Shown: in pieces, positions 17,634 through 25,732 of the stretch
Numbering within the stretch: position 1 is the first letter of the stretch
Layout of the letters: every line of letters begins with the position of its first letter
Assembly: GCA_964473155.1 (NCBI GenBank)
Contig: CAYYNT010000011.1
Span: 1 to 64,000 of the forward strand
Direction: 5' to 3'
Length of the DNA stretch: 64,000 nucleotides
Source: JAJFUG01 sp964473155
Lineage (GTDB): Bacteria; Gemmatimonadota; Glassbacteria; GWA2-58-10
Notes under the pieces: model-generated
Told to the model about the DNA's origin: nothing
What the model saw: only the letters and a program-made list of their open reading frames with translations
Database searches by the model: none
Made by a program: the position numbers and the translations under genes

Positions 17634-18440
17634 TCAGAACCTTTCTTTCAACAGTTGCAGCAGTTGGCTGGCATTGCCGTGTGCGATCCGCTCCAGCGTT
17701 CCACTGGAAAAGCCGAATTTTCTCAGACGCTCCAGCTCTTCAGGCTGACCCTGCCACGGGCTGTCCGAGCCGAACATCACGTAATCCTGGCCGTGCGCGG
17801 CGATCATTTTTTTCAGCTTCTCATCCGGCATCCAACCCAGGGAAAAAGAGGTGTCCATCCAGACCGGACGGCCGATCAGCCAGGTTTCGGAGTCATCCCA
17901 GAGACGGAAACCGCCCATGTGCGTGGCGAAAATGAGGATTCCGGGCAGGCTTTCCAGAAGGAAAGCTATGCTTGCCGGAGTGCAGCGCGCGGGCGGTTTG
18001 TATGAAATGTCCTCTCCGCAGTGAAAGGCCACCAGAAGGCCGGAGTCGCGGATGGCGGCGAAAAACGGCAGCAGGGCGGGATCATCCGGGCGGAACTCCT
18101 GGTACTCGGGATGCAGTTTCACTCCCGGCAGGCCCAGCGAGACAAGCTCATCCAGTTCCTCGCGCCAGGTGGAGCTTCCCGGATGAAGGCTGCCGAGCAT
18201 CACCAGCCGCGGATCATCCACCGAGGCGGAAAACCGGTTTACGGAGCCGACTTTCTCGGGATTGGTGGCCACGGGCAGGACCATGGACAACTCTATGCCC
18301 GTGCGCTCCATCGAGCCCAGCAGCCCGGCCTGCGTGCCGTCGAGAAAAGCTTTCTGCCCGCTGGTGCCCTCGAGCTTGGACACCGCCGCGGCCGCCACCT
18401 TGTCCGGGAAGAAATGCGCGTGTGAATCTATCACTTGCAT
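17634..18440 (-). CDS. amidohydrolase family (amidohydrolase_2) metal-dependent hydrolase
   Basis: A 268-residue TIM-barrel hydrolase or decarboxylase-like protein. Metal-site motifs are visible: DSHAHFF at residues 5-11, VKLHPEY at about 106, FHCGED at about 139, FATHMGG at about 170 and FGSDSPW near 229. This is the amidohydrolase_2 pattern shared by ACMSD and related aromatic-acid decarboxylases and by many uncharacterised hydrolases. AAGGG lies upstream of the ATG, and only 18 bases separate it from the paaK stop. A role with an aromatic acid is inferred from context only. Confidence 0.82.
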   Translation of the reverse strand: MQVIDSHAHFFPDKVAAAAVSKLEGTSGQKAFLDGTQAGLLGSMERTGIELSMVLPVATNPEKVGSVNRFSASVDDPRLVMLGSLHPGSSTWREELDELVSLGLPGVKLHPEYQEFRPDDPALLPFFAAIRDSGLLVAFHCGEDISYKPPARCTPASIAFLLESLPGILIFATHMGGFRLWDDSETWLIGRPVWMDTSFSLGWMPDEKLKKMIAAHGQDYVMFGSDSPWQGQPEELERLRKFGFSSGTLERIAHGNASQLLQLLKERF

Positions 18441-18458
18441 CTGGAATCCCTTTGATCG

Positions 18459-19760
18459 TTAAGGCTTCGGGCGCTCATCGATCACCCGCTTGGCTTTTCC
18501 CTCGCTGCGGGCGATGGTGCGCGGCTCCACCAGCTTGACCCGGATGTTCACTCCCAGGACCGATTCTATCTCGGACCTGACTTTGCGGCGCAGGCTCTCG
18601 AGCTGCCTGATCTCGTCCGAGAAGAAACGCTCATCCACTTCCACCTGCACCTCCAGGGTGTCGAGCGAACCCTCGCGGCGAACTATAAGCTGGTAATGCG
18701 GCTGGGCCTCCTCGATCCCGACCAGCACGCTTTCTATCTGCGAGGGGAACACGTTGACACCGCGGATAATCAGCATGTCATCCGTGCGGCCGCTGATTCG
18801 CGACATGCGCACATGAGTGCGTCCGCAGGGGCATTTTTCCGGATTCAGGCTGGTGATATCGCGGGTGCGGTAACGGATGAGCGGGAACGCCTCCTTGGTC
18901 ACGGTGGTGAACACAAGCTCACCTTTCTGTCCGTACGGCAGAACCTCACCCGTGGCCGGATCGATAATCTCCGGGATGAAGTGGTCATCGAACACGTGCA
19001 GTCCGTTCTTTTCCAGACATTCCATCGAGACGCCGGGGCCGATGATCTCGCTGAGGCCGTAAATGTCAAGCGCGTCTATATTCAGGTTCTTTTCGATAGA
19101 GACGCGCATCTCATCGCTCCAGGGCTCCGCCCCGAACACCCCGACCTTGAGCGGCAGCTTGCGGATGTCGACTCCCATCTCAACGGCCACCTCGGCGATA
19201 TAGAGCGAGTAGGAAGGCGTGCAGCAGATTGCGGTCGTGCCGAAATCCTCCAGTATCATGATCTGGCGTTTCGTGTTGCCGCCCGAAATCGGGATTACGG
19301 CCGCGCCGATCCGCTCGGTTCCGTAGTGTATCCCCAATCCGCCGGTGAACAAACCGTAGCCGTAGGCGTTCTGAATGATATCGCCCCGTCCGAGTCCGGC
19401 GCAGGTGAGGCTGCGGGCCATGACCTCGGCCCAGAGGTCGATGTCGTTCTTGGTATAGCCGACTACTGTAGGTTTTCCTGTGGTGCCGCTGGAGGAATGT
19501 ATCCGCACCACATCGTCCAGCGGTACGGTGAACAGACCGAACGGGTAGTTGTCGCGCAGGTCCTGCTTGTTGGTGAAGGGGAGGTGTTTCAGGTCATCGA
19601 CCGTGTGGATATCCTCGGGACGGATGCCTTTCGCCTCGAAAGCGCGGCGATAGAAGGGAACGTGTTCATAGACCCGCCGGCAGCAATCCGCCAGCCGTTC
19701 TCCCTGGAGCTTGCGCCGCTCCTCGAGAGGCATGGTTTCGTACTTCTCGTTCCAGATCAA
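18459..19760 (-). CDS. paaK: phenylacetate-CoA ligase
   Basis: AMP-forming ligase that converts phenylacetate (or other aryl-acetates) plus CoA and ATP to the CoA thioester. The TTG at 19760 is preferred: CTGGAG lies five bases upstream and the protein then begins MIWNEKYETM, the usual PaaK N-terminus; 433 residues. Motifs are the P-loop-like HSSSGTTGKPTV, the AMP motif YGLSEIIGPGV, LIRYRTRDI, CPCGRTHVRMSRISGRTDD and the C-terminal Lys in EGKAKRVID. It follows iorA and iorB on the same strand. In fermenters this pairing converts aryl-pyruvates and aryl-acetates into CoA esters, or the reverse, with ATP formation. Confidence 0.96.
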   Translation of the reverse strand: MIWNEKYETMPLEERRKLQGERLADCCRRVYEHVPFYRRAFEAKGIRPEDIHTVDDLKHLPFTNKQDLRDNYPFGLFTVPLDDVVRIHSSSGTTGKPTVVGYTKNDIDLWAEVMARSLTCAGLGRGDIIQNAYGYGLFTGGLGIHYGTERIGAAVIPISGGNTKRQIMILEDFGTTAICCTPSYSLYIAEVAVEMGVDIRKLPLKVGVFGAEPWSDEMRVSIEKNLNIDALDIYGLSEIIGPGVSMECLEKNGLHVFDDHFIPEIIDPATGEVLPYGQKGELVFTTVTKEAFPLIRYRTRDITSLNPEKCPCGRTHVRMSRISGRTDDMLIIRGVNVFPSQIESVLVGIEEAQPHYQLIVRREGSLDTLEVQVEVDERFFSDEIRQLESLRRKVRSEIESVLGVNIRVKLVEPRTIARSEGKAKRVIDERPKP

Positions 19761-19911
19761 CTTTTCTCCAGGGTTGCAGTTAAATGTCAACCGGAGACAG
19801 GCGAATATAGGCTGTCAACCGGGGGAATGACATCTCAGGGCCGGATGACGCCCGGATGCACGGGTGTCCGGCCTGTATCGCCTACAGGAATCGTGATGAG
19901 GATATCGTCAA

Positions 19912-19937
19912 GCGGCCGGAGGCGAGCCTCCGGCCGC
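19912..19937. other. strong GC-rich hairpin after iorB
   Basis: A 12-bp perfect stem, GCGGCCGGAGGC (19912-19923) and GCCTCCGGCCGC (19926-19937), with only GA in the centre. It sits immediately beyond the iorB stop on the minus strand, in the 184-base gap before paaK. It lacks a following T run. It may cause partial termination or protect the iorAB message. Confidence 0.6.
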
Positions 19938-19944
19938 CGATCGT

Positions 19945-20541
19945 TCAGCGGAGGCTGTCTGCGGCGGCGCGCCCCAGTTTGAAGGCGCGCTGGTTCAGCT
20001 CGATGAAGTTCTTTTTTACCTGTGATTCAAGCGCCCGGTCCCAGACCTCGGGGGGAAAATCGAGCAGACTGCTCAACGCCCCTAACAGCACGATATTCAT
20101 GCTGCGGAGGTCCCCGGCTTCCAGCGCCCGGGCCACGCCGTCCACCACCACCACCCGGCGGCCGTTGGAGCGCAGAAGATCAATCGCGTTCTCGGTGTAG
20201 GGTATCTTGCCCGTGGCCACCGAGGCGGGATCGAGACGGAAATCGTTGACCACTATCGTCCCATCCGGAGCCAGGTAATCCTTCCAGCGCAGGGCCTCGA
20301 GCTTTTCCAGCGACATCAGCAAGTGCGCCTGACCCTCAGGGATGATAGGCGAGAGCACTTGCGCCCCGAAACGTACATGGCTGCTCACCGTGCCGCCGCG
20401 CTGGCTCATTCCGTGTATATCGCTCTTCTTGACATCCAGTCCGGTCAGAAGCGCGGCATGGCTCAGGACTTCCGAGGCGAGCAGGATCCCCTGGCCGCCC
20501 ACTCCCACTATCAGGACATTGGTTATTTCGTTCGGATTCAT
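19945..20541 (-). CDS. iorB: indolepyruvate:ferredoxin oxidoreductase, beta subunit
   Basis: Gamma-type (catalytic partner) domain of the aryl-pyruvate oxidoreductase. With IorA it oxidises indolepyruvate, phenylpyruvate or hydroxyphenylpyruvate to the aryl-acetyl-CoA, reducing ferredoxin. From ATG 20541 the product is 198 residues and begins MNPNEITNVLIVGVGGQGIL, with the Gly-rich family motif. A conserved KKSDIHGMSQRGGTV block follows, then VRFG. The ATG overlaps the iorA stop by two bases (ATGA), so the subunits are translationally coupled. The longer frame starting at 20577 lies inside iorA and lacks support. Confidence 0.95.
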   Translation of the reverse strand: MNPNEITNVLIVGVGGQGILLASEVLSHAALLTGLDVKKSDIHGMSQRGGTVSSHVRFGAQVLSPIIPEGQAHLLMSLEKLEALRWKDYLAPDGTIVVNDFRLDPASVATGKIPYTENAIDLLRSNGRRVVVVDGVARALEAGDLRSMNIVLLGALSSLLDFPPEVWDRALESQVKKNFIELNQRAFKLGRAAADSLR

Positions 20542-22319
20542 AAAGTGAGCGCTCCACAGGGACAAGCCGTGGTGCACAGGCCGCAGCCGGTGCAGAAGGC
20601 CTTGTTTATTCTGGGTTTGCCGGTCTCGACATCTTTCTCGATAGCCGGGCAGCCGATACGGAAACAGGCGCCGCAGGCCGTGCAGGCCTCGCTGTCGTAC
20701 GACACGGTCGGCTTTTTGACGCCGCGGACCCCTGGCAGCAGCACGCAGGGACGCTCGGCGATGACCACCGCCGGGCCGGGATGCTCGAGCGCCATTTCCA
20801 CGGCTTTGCGGAACTTGTCCACATCGTAGGGATCGACCGTGACCGCGAAATTCACGCCAAGCGCCTGAACGAGAGCGCGGTAGTCTATAGCCGGCGCGGC
20901 TGCGCCCTCCAGGGTCTTTCCGCTGCCCGGATTCTCGTTGTGCCCGGTCATGGCCGTGGTGCGGTTGTCCAGGATGATTGTCACCGTGTGGCCGCCGTTG
21001 TACACGACATTCAGCAGCGGAGTGATCCCGGAATGCAGGAACGTGCTGTCCCCGATCACCGCCACCACGCGCTCTTTCGCGCCCTCGCCCAGCGCCCTCT
21101 CCAGGCCGTAGCCCATTCCGATCGAGGCTCCCATGCAGAGACAGGAGTCCATCGAGGCCAGGGGCGGCAACGCTCCCAGCGTATAGCAGCCGATATCGCC
21201 GGTCACGGTCAGGCGCATTTTTTTCAGGGTCATGAACACAGCGCGATGGGAGCAGCCGGGGCAGAGAACCGGTGGACGCGAAGCCAGCTCGATCTTTCCG
21301 GACGGAGCAGCCTGAGGCCGCGCCACGCCGAACATGACAGCCACGGTCTCGGGACTCAGTTCACCGATTGGCGGCCGCGGGCAGGGCGGAGTTTCGATCC
21401 TGACTCCCAGGGCGCGAACCTCGGTCTCGAGGTACGGGTCCAGCTCTTCCACCACGTAGCACCTGTCGACCGAGGCGGCGAATTCCCGGATCATTGCGGC
21501 GGGCAGCGGGAAAGTGATCCCGAGTTTAAGGATGCTGGCCTCGGGAAGGGTCTCGCGCACGTAGTTGTAGACATTGCCGGATGTGATCACCCCTGTTTCG
21601 CGGCTGCGGCGCTCGACACGGTTGAAACGGTGGTTTTCCACCTCCGCCTTGAGCCGCGTAAGCTTCTCTTCCAGCTTCACCCGCATTGTTCTGGCGTTGG
21701 CCGGGATCATCACGTTCTTTACGAAATCTTTTTCATAAGCCGGGGGCGCGGGCTCGCGGCGCGGACCGCGCGAGGTTACGGACTTGCTGTGGCAGACACG
21801 CGTGGTCATGCGCAGAAGGACCGGCAGCTCGATGCGCTCGCTGAGTTCCCAGGCCTCGGCCAGGAATTCGGTCACTTCGCGGCTGTCGGCCGGCTCGATC
21901 ATCGGGACCTTGCCGAACCGCGCGTAATTGCGGTTGTCCTGTTCGTTCTGCGAAGAATGCATCGACGGATCATCCGCCGAGACAATCACCATGCCGCCCT
22001 TCACTCCGGTGTAGGCCAGGGTCATGAACGGATCGGCGGCTACATTGAGGCCCACGTGTTTCATGGTCACGAGTGTCCGCGCACCGCCCAGCGATGCTCC
22101 GGCGGCGGCTTCCAGCGCAACTTTCTCGTTCGGCGCCCACTCGGAATGGACCTCCGGATAATGGGCCAGATTTTCGAGTATTTCCGTGCTCGGTGTTCCC
22201 GGGTACCCCGTGGCGAAAAGCACTCCGGCTTCCCATGCCGCCTGGGCCACGGCCTCATCGCCGCTGAGAAGCGTTTTTTCGCGCACGTGCAGAAGCTCAT
22301 CACGTACTTTGGTTGCCAT
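20538..22319 (-). CDS. iorA: indolepyruvate:ferredoxin oxidoreductase, alpha subunit
   Basis: Large TPP- and iron-sulfur-containing subunit. From ATG 22319 it is 593 residues, beginning MATKVRDELL. Motifs are GYPGTPSTEI near residue 40, WAPNEKVALEAAAGASLGG, the Cys motif VLCPGCSHRAVF, the TPP site GDSTFLHSG followed by ILDNRTTAMTG, and a C-terminal ferredoxin part with CTACGACFRIGCP and CTGCGLCTTACP. These would carry two [4Fe-4S] clusters. A consensus promoter lies about 210 bases upstream. Together with iorB, paaK and the ACT gene it forms an aryl-acid metabolism cluster. Confidence 0.96.
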   Translation of the reverse strand: MATKVRDELLHVREKTLLSGDEAVAQAAWEAGVLFATGYPGTPSTEILENLAHYPEVHSEWAPNEKVALEAAAGASLGGARTLVTMKHVGLNVAADPFMTLAYTGVKGGMVIVSADDPSMHSSQNEQDNRNYARFGKVPMIEPADSREVTEFLAEAWELSERIELPVLLRMTTRVCHSKSVTSRGPRREPAPPAYEKDFVKNVMIPANARTMRVKLEEKLTRLKAEVENHRFNRVERRSRETGVITSGNVYNYVRETLPEASILKLGITFPLPAAMIREFAASVDRCYVVEELDPYLETEVRALGVRIETPPCPRPPIGELSPETVAVMFGVARPQAAPSGKIELASRPPVLCPGCSHRAVFMTLKKMRLTVTGDIGCYTLGALPPLASMDSCLCMGASIGMGYGLERALGEGAKERVVAVIGDSTFLHSGITPLLNVVYNGGHTVTIILDNRTTAMTGHNENPGSGKTLEGAAAPAIDYRALVQALGVNFAVTVDPYDVDKFRKAVEMALEHPGPAVVIAERPCVLLPGVRGVKKPTVSYDSEACTACGACFRIGCPAIEKDVETGKPRINKAFCTGCGLCTTACPCGALTL

Positions 22320-22525
22320 TCTTTTACCAGCCTGTTCGGAATTGAAGATTGTTCCGCTCCGGCGCCGGCGCGGAATGAAGCACGTTCCGGCAGCATCCAC
22401 CCCTGCGGGCGGCGCACGTCCGGAAACACGGACAGACGGCTAACGCCGGAAAATGGAGAGAGTTACAGGTATCTGCGGCGCGGCGGAGATTTGAATCCGG
22501 CGCGACCAATAGTTCGGTGATCGAA

Positions 22526-22554
22526 ATTTTATACCGCAGAAGGCTATCTGTCAA
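22526..22554 (-). promoter_or_regulatory. sigma70-type promoter for the ior operon
   Basis: Read on the minus strand: a perfect -35 TTGACA (22554-22549), a 17-base spacer and -10 TAAAAT (22531-22526). It faces iorA. The promoter for trpB lies 60 bases away on the other strand, so a regulator bound between them could control both. Confidence 0.75.
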
Positions 22555-22615
22555 TGAACTTATGCGTCTTTGCGCCTGAATATTCATTCAGGCCGGGCAG
22601 GTTGGAGTAAAAGAA

Positions 22616-22644
22616 TTGACAACCGGACGGGCGCATGTTAATAA
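22616..22644 (+). promoter_or_regulatory. sigma70-type promoter for trpB
   Basis: A perfect -35 TTGACA (22616-22621), a 17-base spacer and -10 TAATAA (22639-22644). The predicted transcript starts around 22651, about 55 bases before the trpB start. The longest reading frame would begin inside the -10, which argues for the downstream ATG. Confidence 0.78.
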
Positions 22645-22706
22645 AAGACGTCTCGTCTTTTCAAGATATATTAAGCCTACAGCCAAAACTGAACCAGGAA
22701 GGACCG

Positions 22707-24065
22707 ATGGGTAATCGCAGTATCATGCTGTCGGAGAAGGATATGGTGCAGCGCTGGTACAACGTGGCAGCCGATCTGCCCAAACCGGTCGCTCCACCGC
22801 TCAATCCCGCCACCGGTAAGCCGGCCCGTCCCGAGGACCTGGCGCCGATTTTCCCGATGGCCCTGATCCAGCAGGAAATGTCGGCCGAGCGCTGGATAGA
22901 TATTCCGGACCCGGTGAACCAGGTGCTTAAACTCTGGCGCCCCACCCCACTGGTGCGCGCCTACAACCTTGAAAAAGCCCTCGGCACCCCGGCCCGCATC
23001 TATTACAAGAACGAGAGCGTCAGCCCGGCCGGTAGCCACAAGCCGAATACAGCCGTGGCCCAGGCCTATTACAACAAGGAAGCCGGAATCAAGCGCATCT
23101 CAACCGAGACCGGCGCCGGACAGTGGGGCAGCGCTCTGGCTTTCGCCTGCAACAATTACGGCCTCGAATGCACGGTCTACATGGTGAAAGTCAGCTACGA
23201 GCAGAAACCGTTCCGCAAGAGCATGATGCACATGTGGAACGCCGAGGTTTATCCCAGCCCGACCGACCGCACCAACTCCGGGCGCGCTTTCAGAAAGCGT
23301 TTTCCCGGCACGACCGGCAGCCTGGGCATGGCGATCAGCGAGGCGGTGGAGGATGCCGCAACGCATGACGATACAAATTATTCACTGGGCAGTGTGCTCA
23401 ACCACGTGATGCTGCACCAGACTGTGATCGGCCTCGAGGCAAAGAAACAGTTCGAAATCGCCGGTGATTTTCCCGACGTGCTGGTGGCCTGCGCCGGCGG
23501 CGGCAGCAATTTCGCCGGGTTCATTCTGCCTTTCATCCCGGACAAGCTCAAAGGCCGCGATATACGCATTGTCGCCGCCGAACCGGCCGCCTGCCCGACT
23601 CTGACCAAAGGACCGTTCCGCTACGATTTCGGCGACACCGGCAAGATGACCCCGATGCTCAAGATGTACACTCTGGGACACGTGTTCGTGCCGCCAGGAA
23701 TACACGCGGGCGGACTGCGCTATCACGGCATGTCCCCGATTGTCAGCCACCTCAAGAACCTGGACCTGATCGAGGCCCGCGCGCTGCATCAGATCGAGTG
23801 CTTCGAGGCTGGCATCCTGTTCTCCCGGACCGAGGGGATCATCCCGGCGCCAGAAACCACACACGCGATCCGGGGAGCGATCATCGAGGCCCTGAAGTGC
23901 AAGGAGAGCGACCAGGAAAAGTGCATCGCCTTCAATTTCAGCGGGCACGGACATCTTGACCTCGCCTCGTACGACAAGTTTTTCGATCATCAGCTCGATG
24001 ATTTCGAATATCCGGACTCCAAGATCGAAGAGGCGCTCAAGGAACTGCCGGTTATCGAGGGCTGA
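22707..24065 (+). CDS. trpB: tryptophan synthase beta chain, TrpB2 type
   Basis: PLP enzyme that condenses indole with L-serine (or possibly O-phosphoserine) to tryptophan. ATG 22707 follows AGGAAGGA and gives 452 residues, the longer TrpB2 form, against about 400 for the classical TrpB1. The PLP lysine is Lys112 in AGSHKPNTA. The phosphate-binding loop is CAGGGSNFAG, and the substrate-side block TETGAGQWGSA is present. The C-terminal SGHGHLDLA is typical of TrpB2. No trpA or other trp genes are near. TrpB2 often works without TrpA and salvages free indole, which fits its position beside an indolepyruvate oxidoreductase. Confidence 0.95.
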   Translation: MGNRSIMLSEKDMVQRWYNVAADLPKPVAPPLNPATGKPARPEDLAPIFPMALIQQEMSAERWIDIPDPVNQVLKLWRPTPLVRAYNLEKALGTPARIYYKNESVSPAGSHKPNTAVAQAYYNKEAGIKRISTETGAGQWGSALAFACNNYGLECTVYMVKVSYEQKPFRKSMMHMWNAEVYPSPTDRTNSGRAFRKRFPGTTGSLGMAISEAVEDAATHDDTNYSLGSVLNHVMLHQTVIGLEAKKQFEIAGDFPDVLVACAGGGSNFAGFILPFIPDKLKGRDIRIVAAEPAACPTLTKGPFRYDFGDTGKMTPMLKMYTLGHVFVPPGIHAGGLRYHGMSPIVSHLKNLDLIEARALHQIECFEAGILFSRTEGIIPAPETTHAIRGAIIEALKCKESDQEKCIAFNFSGHGHLDLASYDKFFDHQLDDFEYPDSKIEEALKELPVIEG

Positions 24066-24105
24066 GGCTGCGCCGCCGAAAACCGGTATTCAGGAAGTCA
24101 TTCCC

Positions 24106-24136
24106 GCGGGGGCGGCCGGAGGACGGCCGCCCCCGC
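24106..24136. terminator. strong hairpin after trpB, no T tract
   Basis: A 13-bp perfect stem, GCGGGGGCGGCCG (24106-24118) and CGGCCGCCCCCGC (24124-24136), around GAGGA. It lies 41 bases after the trpB stop. The following sequence is GTGCCTTGTG, so it lacks a proper T run and termination may be weak. Confidence 0.55.
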
Positions 24137-24169
24137 GTGCCTTGTGTCACTGGATGCGGAGCCTGAAAG

Positions 24170-24763
24170 ATGAAAAGGGAACGTTTCATTCAGGGCGCAT
24201 TGAGCCTGAGCGCATGTTGCGGCGCCGGAGTTCTGTCTGTTGCGGACAGGTTATCGGCTCAGGAGTAGTCCACTGACGCACCGTCGCCGGACTGCGAGCG
24301 GAGAGTATCGCACTGCCGGAAGGCTGTTGTCAGGCTGGTGAACGAGCTGGAAAAAAAGATCGGCCCTGAAACCTGTCAAGCGATAATGGAAAACTGCGGG
24401 CGCGCCTGTTATGCAGGTTCTCACGGTCCGCGACCGAAGGGCGGGCAATCTCCGGATAAAGCCGCGGCTTTCCTCGACAGGCTCCGTAAATCGCTCGGGA
24501 AGGACGCGGTCCAGGTGTCTGAAGACGCAACGGTGATCCATTACAAGTATCCGCAGGAGCCGGGAACGGATAGACCACGCTGTTTCTGCCCGGTTTTCGA
24601 GGCTGATGCGGCGGGAGTATCGCCCGTGTATTGTCTTTGCTCGACAGGTTATGTCAAGGAGACTTTCGAGCGCAATCTGGGCGGGCGGGTTCAAGTCGAA
24701 GTGCTCAAATCTGTCCTGCGCGGCGGCTCGGGTTGTGAATTCAGAGTCACTGTCCTGTCCTGA
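24170..24763 (+). pseudogene. Cys-rich exported protein (DUF6144-like) split by an in-frame TAG
   Basis: A reading frame starts at ATG 24170 (GGAG eight bases upstream). It encodes a signal peptide (MKRERFIQGALSLSACC, then GAGVLSVADRL) and meets TAG at 24266-24268. In the same frame it continues without further stops to 24763, through DCERRVSHCRKAVVRLVNEL and then NCGRACYAG, RCFCPVF, VYCLCSTGYVKETFERNLGG and a C-terminal SGCEFRVTV. About 198 codons in all. The paired Cys and the C-terminal block look like DUF6144-type proteins. The only in-frame start after the TAG with any room is GTG 24338, which lacks a good ribosome site. It may be a nonsense pseudogene, a read-through gene or a sequence error. 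Confidence 0.65.
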
Positions 24764-24788
24764 GCCTTGAGTCTGCAACAGTTTCAAA

Positions 24789-25703
24789 TCACCCGAACAG
24801 ATTGAAAATCATTCCAGCCGCGAAAGCCCCGGCCAGGGCGTACCCCGCGAAAAACAGCAGAAAACGCAGACCGAAAGCCTCGCGCAGCGCGTACATCGAG
24901 GACAGCTTGGTCGCCGGGCCGGAGATGAAGAAAGCCAGCACGGCGCCCTGGCTCAGACCCAGACCGGCCAGGGTTTGCATGACCGGGATGGAGGCCCCGC
25001 CGCACTGGTAGAACGGCACGCCCGCGGCAATGGCAGCCAGCACAGGCAGGCTGCCGGACCCGCCGAGAAGATGTCTCAGGGATTCCGGCGGCAGGAGGGC
25101 CTTGAGAGCGGCGCTGATCAGAAGGCTCAGGCTGAACACCCGGGCGATGAAAAGGCTCTGACGCAAGAGGGCGGTCCTGAAGCCGCGGGAGCCGAGCCTT
25201 TCGGCCTCAGCGATCGAGGTGTCCAGCAGAGCGGGGCGGCAGGCCAGCGTGACATGATCCTGAACATAACGCCAGGACAGTCCGCCTAAAAGAGCCAGGA
25301 TAAAAGCCGCCAGCACCCGAGCCAGGGTCATCCTCCAGCCGAATGCGGCCCAGGTCAGGAGCATGAGGTTTGGGTCGATCAGCGGGCAGGCGATCAGGAA
25401 AGCCAGGGCCGCCGGGGCGGCCATGCCTGAAGCCACGAATACGGCTGTCAGCGGCGCGGCCAGGTAGAACGGCAGCGGGGCTATCATCCCGGCGAGCGCG
25501 GCCAGGATTATGCCCATAACAGAACCGGACCGGAAAAGCGCAATCCGGTTCAGGTGAAAGTAACTGCGCCTGAGGAGCGCCGCAAGCAGGATTCCGGCCA
25601 GAAGGTAGGGGAATAACTCAGCCAGGAGCTCCAGAAAATTCTGCACGATGCGCCAGGTATAAGTGCGGATGAATGTCCGCTGAAATTCGGCCCAGATTTC
25701 CAA
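24789..25703 (-). CDS. permease of the ArsP/DUF318 type
   Basis: An integral membrane protein of 304 residues with about eight membrane helices. It has the family's paired motifs: an APLPFYLAAPLTAVF segment in the first half and GVPFYQCGGASIPVMQTLAG plus FFISGPATKLSS in the second. The conserved Cys in YQCGG is kept. Family members are linked to export of (methyl)arsenicals or other metal(loid)s, but many are uncharacterised. TTG 25703 is preferred because AAGGGG lies five bases upstream; the in-frame GTG at 25709 would overlap that site. No ArsR-type regulator or small redox partner is adjacent. Confidence 0.82.
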   Translation of the reverse strand: MEIWAEFQRTFIRTYTWRIVQNFLELLAELFPYLLAGILLAALLRRSYFHLNRIALFRSGSVMGIILAALAGMIAPLPFYLAAPLTAVFVASGMAAPAALAFLIACPLIDPNLMLLTWAAFGWRMTLARVLAAFILALLGGLSWRYVQDHVTLACRPALLDTSIAEAERLGSRGFRTALLRQSLFIARVFSLSLLISAALKALLPPESLRHLLGGSGSLPVLAAIAAGVPFYQCGGASIPVMQTLAGLGLSQGAVLAFFISGPATKLSSMYALREAFGLRFLLFFAGYALAGAFAAGMIFNLFG

Positions 25704-25732
25704 GCGCACCCCTTGAGATTCCTTGCGGGCCT

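Larger units (their letters stand above)
22320..22706. other. divergent regulatory region between iorA and trpB
   Basis: A 387-base region read outward in both directions. It holds two back-to-back consensus promoters (22526-22554 minus, 22616-22644 plus). That leaves a roughly 200-base leader before iorA and a roughly 55-base leader before trpB. I saw no Trp-rich leader peptide, T-box core or TRAP-like triplet series. Confidence 0.6.

Noticed and set aside
18696..22520. Long plus-strand frames opposite paaK and iorA
   Set aside because: Antisense shadows; the minus-strand frames carry full catalytic and cluster motifs.
22320..22706. Trp attenuator or T-box before trpB
   Set aside because: There is no Trp-codon leader peptide, no T-box consensus and no terminator hairpin in the short trpB leader.
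24266..24268. Pyrrolysine or programmed recoding at the TAG
   Set aside because: TAG is used as an ordinary stop by other genes here, and no pyl genes or special downstream element are visible. A nonsense change is simpler.
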